Positions 3,535 to 7,125 of a DNA stretch of 7,125 nt are shown here, piece after piece (the stretch's first letter is position 1; each line of letters begins with the position of its first letter). The notes under the pieces were generated by a model that did no database searches, was not told the DNA's origin, and worked only from the letters and a program-made list of their open reading frames with translations. The stretch spans positions 1 to 7,125 of the forward strand of contig JAGCWG010000412.1 of the NCBI GenBank assembly GCA_017961965.1, given 5' to 3'. Made by a program: the position numbers and the translations under genes. This DNA is from Bacteroidaceae bacterium. GTDB lineage: Bacteria; Bacteroidota; Bacteroidia; Bacteroidales; Bacteroidaceae.

Positions 3535-6069
3535 TTACTTGCCACGAACTGTTGCACCAGTAGCCTTAACGATGCTCTGCTCAATCTTCTGCATTACAGC
3601 CTCGATAGCCTTGTCGTTGAGTGTCTTGTCCTCGCTCTGGAGCACGAAGTTGACTGCATAACTCTTCTTGCCTGCCTCAAGGTTCTTGCCCTCATATACG
3701 TCGAAGAGTTTGACTTCTTTAAGGAGCTTCTTCTCTGCAGAATAAGCGGCAGCCTCTACGGCAGCAAACTCAACATTTGTGTCGAGGAGGAGTGCAAGGT
3801 CACGGCTTACGGCTGGGAACTTAGGAACGTCATAGTAAGATACTGATGACTTCTTGATAAGCTTCATGAGGTTTGTCCAGTTGATGTCTGCATAATAAAC
3901 AGGTGCATCTACGTCAGCCTTCTTTGTCTGCTTCTTGCTTACGACTCCGAACTCAGCGATAGTCTTGCCACCACGATTCTGGATTGAAGTACCCACTGCA
4001 AAGATGTCGTTCTTGACGTTGCCAAACACGAGTGCTCCAAATGGAACGCCAAGACGTGTAAGGATGTTGAGTACGTATGCCTTCAACTCGAATACAGATG
4101 ACTCTTCGTCAGCATGTGCCCAGTTGCCTGTTACACGCTTACCTGTTACCCAGAGACCGAGGTGATAATCCTCGCTGTAAGCATTGAGAATCTTCTTTGA
4201 TGACTCAGCACTTGCCTTGAGCACTTCTCCGTTCTCATCTACCTTCTCAAGGTTCTTGTCTGGAGCAAAGTAGTAGCAGTTGCCATACTCAAAGAACTTG
4301 AGGTTAGGCATACGGCGGTTGCTGTTGTGGTTGATACACTCGAGACCACCAAAGAGGAGGCTCTGACGGAGTACACCAAGATCCTGTGAGAGTGGGTTCA
4401 TGAGGCGTACACAGTTACTCTGTGGGTATGTAGCACCTTCTGCGTCCTCTCCCTCTGGATAGTATGAAGTCTTTGTGAGCGAGTTGTTGAGGATTTCGTT
4501 AAATCCACAACCAACGAGTTGCTCAGCAATAATGTTCTGGAGTTTATTTGAACGGTCAAGTTCACCCTTTGTTGTGAGCGAAGACTTAACCTGTGAAGGA
4601 ATCTCGATATTGTTGTAGCCGTAGATACGGAGAATCTCCTCTACTACGTCACAAGGCTTCTTTACATCCACACGGAATGCTGGAGCCTGAACCTTCAATC
4701 CTTCTGCGCTGCTCTCGAGCACCTTGAAGCCAAGGTCTGTGAGGATGCTCTGGATTGTCTCGGCAGGAATCTCCTTGCCGATAAGGTCTGTGATGTACTT
4801 GTATGTTGTCTCGATGATTGCATCCTGTGGGAGGCTCTCGTCCTTGATGTCGACAATCTCCATTGAGATTTCGCCACCAGCGAGTTCCTTTGCCATGAGG
4901 GCAGCCATCTTGATAGCATAAATCTGACCAGAAGGGTCAATACCGCGCTCAAAGCGGAAGCTTGCATCTGTCTGGAGTCCGTGACGACGTGCTGACTTAC
5001 GAATCCATGTTGGATGGAAATATGCAGACTCGAAGAGTACATTCTTTGTGTTCTCGTATGTTCCGCTACCCTTACCGCCGAATACGCCTGCGATACACAT
5101 AGGCTCTTCTGCGTTGCAGATCGCAAGGTCACGCTCTGAAAGCTTGTGCTCCACTCCGTCGAGAGTGACGAATGGTGTGCCCTCTGGCATAGTCTTAACG
5201 ACTACCTTGTTGCCCTTAATCATATCTGCATCGAAGCAATGGAGTGGCTGACCATAAGCCATCATCACATAGTTTGTGATATCGACTATATTGTTGATAG
5301 GACGAATACCGATAGTTGTGAGCTTCTCCTTCAACCACTTTGGACTCTCCTTTACCTCACAGTTCTTGACAGATACTGCACAGTAACGAGGACAAGCCTC
5401 TTTGCTTACTACCTCAACGTCAATCTTGAGGTCGTTGTTCTCCACCTTGAACTCATCAACAGATGGGCGGTGGAGTGATGTCTTATATCCGTTCTGCTTG
5501 AGATAAGCATAGAAGTCGCGTGCAACACCCCAGTGTGAGCAAGCGTCTGAGTGGTTAGGGGTAATGTCCACCTCGATTACCCAGTCGCTTTCGAGACCGT
5601 AGTATTCAGCAGCAGGAGTACCTACTACTGCATCCTGTGGGAGCACGATGATACCGTCGTGACTTGTACCGATACCGATTTCGTCCTCTGCACAAATCAT
5701 ACCGTTTGACTCTACACCACGAAGCTTGCTCTTCTTGATTGTAAAGCACTCCTCGCCGTCGTAGAGTTTGCAGCCCAACTGAGCCACGATGACCTTCTGA
5801 CCAGCAGCCACGTTAGGTGCGCCGCACACAATCTGCTGCACCACGCCGTTACCTTCATCTACGGTAGTGATGTGCATGTGGTCGCTGTTTGGATGAGGCT
5901 CACAAGTGAGTACTTCGCCCACAACGAGTCCCTCAAGGCCTCCCTTGATTGACTGTACCTCTTCCACCGCATCAACCTCCAAACCAACAGAAGTGAGAGC
6001 TGCTGCCACCTCCTGTGGGGTCATGTCGAAATCGACATATTCCTTAAGCCATTTATAAGATACGTTCAT
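3535..6069 (-). CDS. pheT: Phenylalanine--tRNA ligase beta subunit
   Basis: The 844-residue beta subunit of the cytoplasmic (alpha-beta)2 enzyme that joins Phe to tRNA-Phe. The alpha subunit (pheS) is not in this window. Domains in order: N-terminal helix-hairpin (1-40); EMAP/OB tRNA-binding domain (about 42-150, with PHPNSDHMHITTVD and IVCGAPNV); a linker with PNHSDACSHWGVARD (171-185); B3/B4 editing region (about 215-400) with GIRPINNIVDITNYVM (254-269), GQPLHCFDAD (273-282), GVFGG (328-332) and RFERGIDP (372-379); B5 (about 412-490) with PAFRVDVKKPCDVVEEILRI and GYNNIEIP; catalytic-like core (about 500-735) with LMNPLSQDLGVLRQSLL; and C-terminal FDX-ACB (about 747-842) with FPAVSRDLALLLD. 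The length is typical and no breaks are seen. It heads the operon with yebC 53 bp downstream. The ATG at 6069 gives the standard start MNVSYKWLKEYVD. Confidence 0.97.
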   Translation of the reverse strand: MNVSYKWLKEYVDFDMTPQEVAAALTSVGLEVDAVEEVQSIKGGLEGLVVGEVLTCEPHPNSDHMHITTVDEGNGVVQQIVCGAPNVAAGQKVIVAQLGCKLYDGEECFTIKKSKLRGVESNGMICAEDEIGIGTSHDGIIVLPQDAVVGTPAAEYYGLESDWVIEVDITPNHSDACSHWGVARDFYAYLKQNGYKTSLHRPSVDEFKVENNDLKIDVEVVSKEACPRYCAVSVKNCEVKESPKWLKEKLTTIGIRPINNIVDITNYVMMAYGQPLHCFDADMIKGNKVVVKTMPEGTPFVTLDGVEHKLSERDLAICNAEEPMCIAGVFGGKGSGTYENTKNVLFESAYFHPTWIRKSARRHGLQTDASFRFERGIDPSGQIYAIKMAALMAKELAGGEISMEIVDIKDESLPQDAIIETTYKYITDLIGKEIPAETIQSILTDLGFKVLESSAEGLKVQAPAFRVDVKKPCDVVEEILRIYGYNNIEIPSQVKSSLTTKGELDRSNKLQNIIAEQLVGCGFNEILNNSLTKTSYYPEGEDAEGATYPQSNCVRLMNPLSQDLGVLRQSLLFGGLECINHNSNRRMPNLKFFEYGNCYYFAPDKNLEKVDENGEVLKASAESSKKILNAYSEDYHLGLWVTGKRVTGNWAHADEESSVFELKAYVLNILTRLGVPFGALVFGNVKNDIFAVGTSIQNRGGKTIAEFGVVSKKQTKKADVDAPVYYADINWTNLMKLIKKSSVSYYDVPKFPAVSRDLALLLDTNVEFAAVEAAAYSAEKKLLKEVKLFDVYEGKNLEAGKKSYAVNFVLQSEDKTLNDKAIEAVMQKIEQSIVKATGATVRGK

Positions 6070-6105
6070 TATGTTGTTTTTTTATTATTTTCACATTTAA
6101 GCGCA

Positions 6106-6113
6106 CAAAGTTA
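6106..6113 (-). promoter_or_regulatory. Probable -7 box for the pheT operon
   Basis: On the minus strand this reads TAACTTTG, an exact TAnnTTTG match, 37 bp upstream of the pheT ATG. The predicted transcript would start near 6099 with a leader of about 30 nt. A -33 TTG at the right spacing is not obvious: the nearest TTTG leaves only 12 bp. The leader is too short for a T-box or a Phe-codon attenuator. Confidence 0.55.
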
Positions 6114-6282
6114 GTGAAAAATAGGCAAACGAGGAAAAGTGACAGAGAAAAAATGTTTTACAACAGTAAAAAAGGCACTCAACGAAAGAGTTAGCACAAC
6201 AAAGGGACTTTGTAAGTTTACAGTTCAAAGCTGTTGGCATCAACAGAAGTATAAATTATGCGAAAACTTTTTTCAATAATGT
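6114..6282. other. Spacer between the pheT promoter and the tRNA-His promoter
   Basis: No gene is supported. The only small dyad noted is ACAAAG (6199-6204) with CTTTGT (6208-6213), with a 3-nt gap. The region is A/T-rich and separates two divergent promoters. Confidence 0.4.
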
Positions 6283-6313
6283 TTTGCTGTTTAAAAAGAA
6301 TGTCGTACCTTTG
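6283..6313 (+). promoter_or_regulatory. Bacteroidetes-type promoter for tRNA-His
   Basis: TTTG at 6283-6286, a 19-bp spacer, and TACCTTTG at 6306-6313. It is among the best matches to the -33/-7 consensus in this window. Transcription should begin near 6320, leaving about 45 nt of 5' precursor to be removed by RNase P. Confidence 0.78.
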
Positions 6314-6366
6314 CACTCGCAAAACGGGAGACGCCCCTACGGAGCACCCCTTTAAGCACTAACATG

Positions 6367-6443
6367 GTGGATGTAGTTCAGTTGGTTAGAGCGTCAGATT
6401 GTGGTTCTGAATGTCGTGGGTTCGAGTCCCACCCTCCACCCCA
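6367..6443 (+). tRNA. tRNA-His (anticodon GTG), CCA encoded
   Basis: The cloverleaf folds fully. Acceptor 6367-6373 pairs with 6433-6439. The D stem is GTTC/GAGC. The anticodon stem TCAGA/TCTGA (6394-6398, 6406-6410) has loop TTGTGGT, placing GTG at 6401-6403. The variable loop is ATGTC. The T stem GTGGG/CCCAC (6416-6420, 6428-6432) has loop TTCGAGT. G at 6366 can be the extra G-1 typical of tRNA-His, opposite C73 at 6440, and the pair is the main identity element for HisRS. CCA is encoded at 6441-6443. One acceptor position, U6 (6372) against C67 (6434), does not pair. Confidence 0.96.
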
Positions 6444-6447
6444 AAAG

Positions 6448-6480
6448 AAAATGTCTTGCAAATCGTTTGCAAGACATTTT
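6448..6480 (+). terminator. Rho-independent terminator after tRNA-His
   Basis: A 15-bp perfect stem, 6448-6462 with 6466-6480, is capped by TCG (or a 5-nt loop if the top pair is open). It starts 4 bp after the CCA end, and the right arm ends in a T-run. The adjoining A-run makes it a possible terminator for minus-strand transcription as well. Confidence 0.9.
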
Positions 6481-6713
6481 TGTATTTTATCATTCTTCTA
6501 ACGAGACGATGATATTCCATTTGGGGACATTAATGGACTACCATCCCTAAAATGTGCATGGGGAGTGCACACCTTTTTGACCGTGAACCTTCGTCCATTT
6601 TTTCAATTGCAACATATTTTCCCTTACATATCTCTTAGGTGTGCTTTAGTTTTTTAGGGAAATGAAGTGACACATAATGAATACGTACGATGTACCAAAC
6701 ACGAATGTTATTT
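6481..6713. other. Non-coding gap with clustered small inverted repeats
   Basis: No protein gene is supported. TCCATT (6516-6521) pairs with AATGGA (6532-6537). TGTGCA (6553-6558) pairs with TGCACA (6566-6571), and CC plus five Ts follow. GACGA (6505-6509) could pair with TCGTC (6591-6595) to enclose both hairpins. TTTCCCT (6618-6624) and AGGGAAA (6656-6662) form a further distant pair. The second hairpin with its T-run could be a weak terminator. A structured small RNA is possible but no family is recognised and no promoter is clear. Confidence 0.35.
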
Positions 6714-6721
6714 GACCTTTG
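6714..6721 (+). promoter_or_regulatory. Weak -7-like box upstream of the DUF1573 gene
   Basis: GACCTTTG differs from TAnnTTTG only in its first base and sits 78 bp before the ATG at 6800. No clear TTG is seen at the -33 position. If used, it would give a leader of about 70 nt that is A/T-rich and lacks a Shine-Dalgarno. It is the best candidate, but uncertain. Confidence 0.35.
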
Positions 6722-6799
6722 CATATTGAATTAAACCTTTTCAATACAAGGAGTCTAAATACATAGTGAATTAATTAACTAACTTATTAACATTTGAAA

Positions 6800-7125
6800 A
6801 TGACTAAAACAAGTTTCTACTCTCTCATACTGTGCTCGATGCTCGTAGCTGCACCTACTAACATGAAAGCACAGGTAAAGAATAAGGCAGTCACATTTGA
6901 CTCATACAAATGGGGCTTCGGAGACATTAACGCAGAGGATGGCACAATAAGCCATACCTTCACGATGAAGAACAATTCAAAGCAAGAAATACGTATCAGC
7001 AAGGCTGTGCCAAGTTGCGACTGCATACGTGCTTTCTACACTACCGACTCCATCAAACCTGGTTGTGAGACAAAGGTGATGATTTCGCTTTCACCTACCA
7101 AGGGCGAAGGCAAGACATTCCGCTC
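6800..7125 (+). CDS. Exported DUF1573 protein, N-terminal part (cut by window end)
   Basis: An open frame runs from ATG at 6800 to the window edge, giving 108 complete codons and no stop. Residues 1-24 form a signal peptide (hydrophobic core about 6-18, likely cleavage after MKA, before Gln25). The rest matches the DUF1573 pattern: F-x-x-Y-x-W-G-F-G-D-I (33-43), then DGTISHTFTMKNNSKQEIRISKAVPSCDC (47-75) with the S-C-x-C pair, then IKPGCETKVMISLSPTKGEGK (85-105). DUF1573 is an Ig-like beta-sandwich found in exported proteins of Bacteroidetes, often as a single domain; its function is not established. The family usually has about 100 residues per domain, so much of one domain is present here. 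Its transcript appears separate from tRNA-His, which has its own terminator. Confidence 0.88.
   Translation, partial: MTKTSFYSLILCSMLVAAPTNMKAQVKNKAVTFDSYKWGFGDINAEDGTISHTFTMKNNSKQEIRISKAVPSCDCIRAFYTTDSIKPGCETKVMISLSPTKGEGKTFR

Noticed and set aside
4695..5478. Frames of 65-145 codons overlapping pheT on both strands
   Set aside because: All lie within the well-matched pheT sequence and give Ser/Arg-rich or otherwise unlike-protein products without motifs.
6070..6105. T-box or leader-peptide attenuator for pheT
   Set aside because: The predicted leader is only about 30 nt, has no Phe codon run and no terminator/antiterminator pair.
6530..6598. Minus-strand 22-residue frame MDEGSRSKRC...
   Set aside because: Too short, without promoter or known family. 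The stretch is better described by its inverted repeats.

Overview
The window looks like a chromosomal piece from a Bacteroidales bacterium, most likely Prevotella or a close relative. Three observations support this. Promoters carry the Bacteroidetes -7 box TAnnTTTG rather than a sigma70 -10. Start codons sit in A/T-rich leaders without convincing Shine-Dalgarno sequences. Most proteins belong to families common in Bacteroidetes: YebC with an MGRAFEFRKA start, a TSCPD protein, DUF1573, a LolA-like protein, and a K-x-Y-x-x-P small peptide. The genus is inferred; the phylum-level call is firm.

Left part (1-2050), plus strand: three separately promoted small genes. They are a 52-residue uncharacterised peptide with its own promoter and terminator, a LolA-like exported protein, and a short exported protein that resembles part of a DUF2807/GIN-type domain. 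The last has a leader of about 120 nt and a strong terminator.

Middle (2051-6113): a convergent intergenic region holds a large imperfect palindrome of about 190 bp with nested arms, probably a dispersed non-autonomous repeat. A minus-strand gene set follows, pheT (phenylalanyl-tRNA synthetase beta) then yebC (TACO1/PmpR family) then a TSCPD-domain protein. It probably forms one operon starting near 6099 and ending at a two-way terminator at 2302-2333. A second, smaller palindrome sits between yebC and the TSCPD gene.

Right part (6114-7125), plus strand: a well-formed promoter, tRNA-His(GTG) with encoded CCA, and a 15-bp terminator. About 320 bp of non-coding DNA with small inverted repeats follows, then the start of an exported DUF1573 protein cut by the window end.

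The pheT-yebC pair and tRNA-His all serve translation. The plus-strand protein genes are mainly envelope or exported proteins. I see no defence system, CRISPR array, phage or transposase gene. The least explained items are the two palindromic elements, the 52-residue peptide, and the inverted-repeat cluster after tRNA-His.
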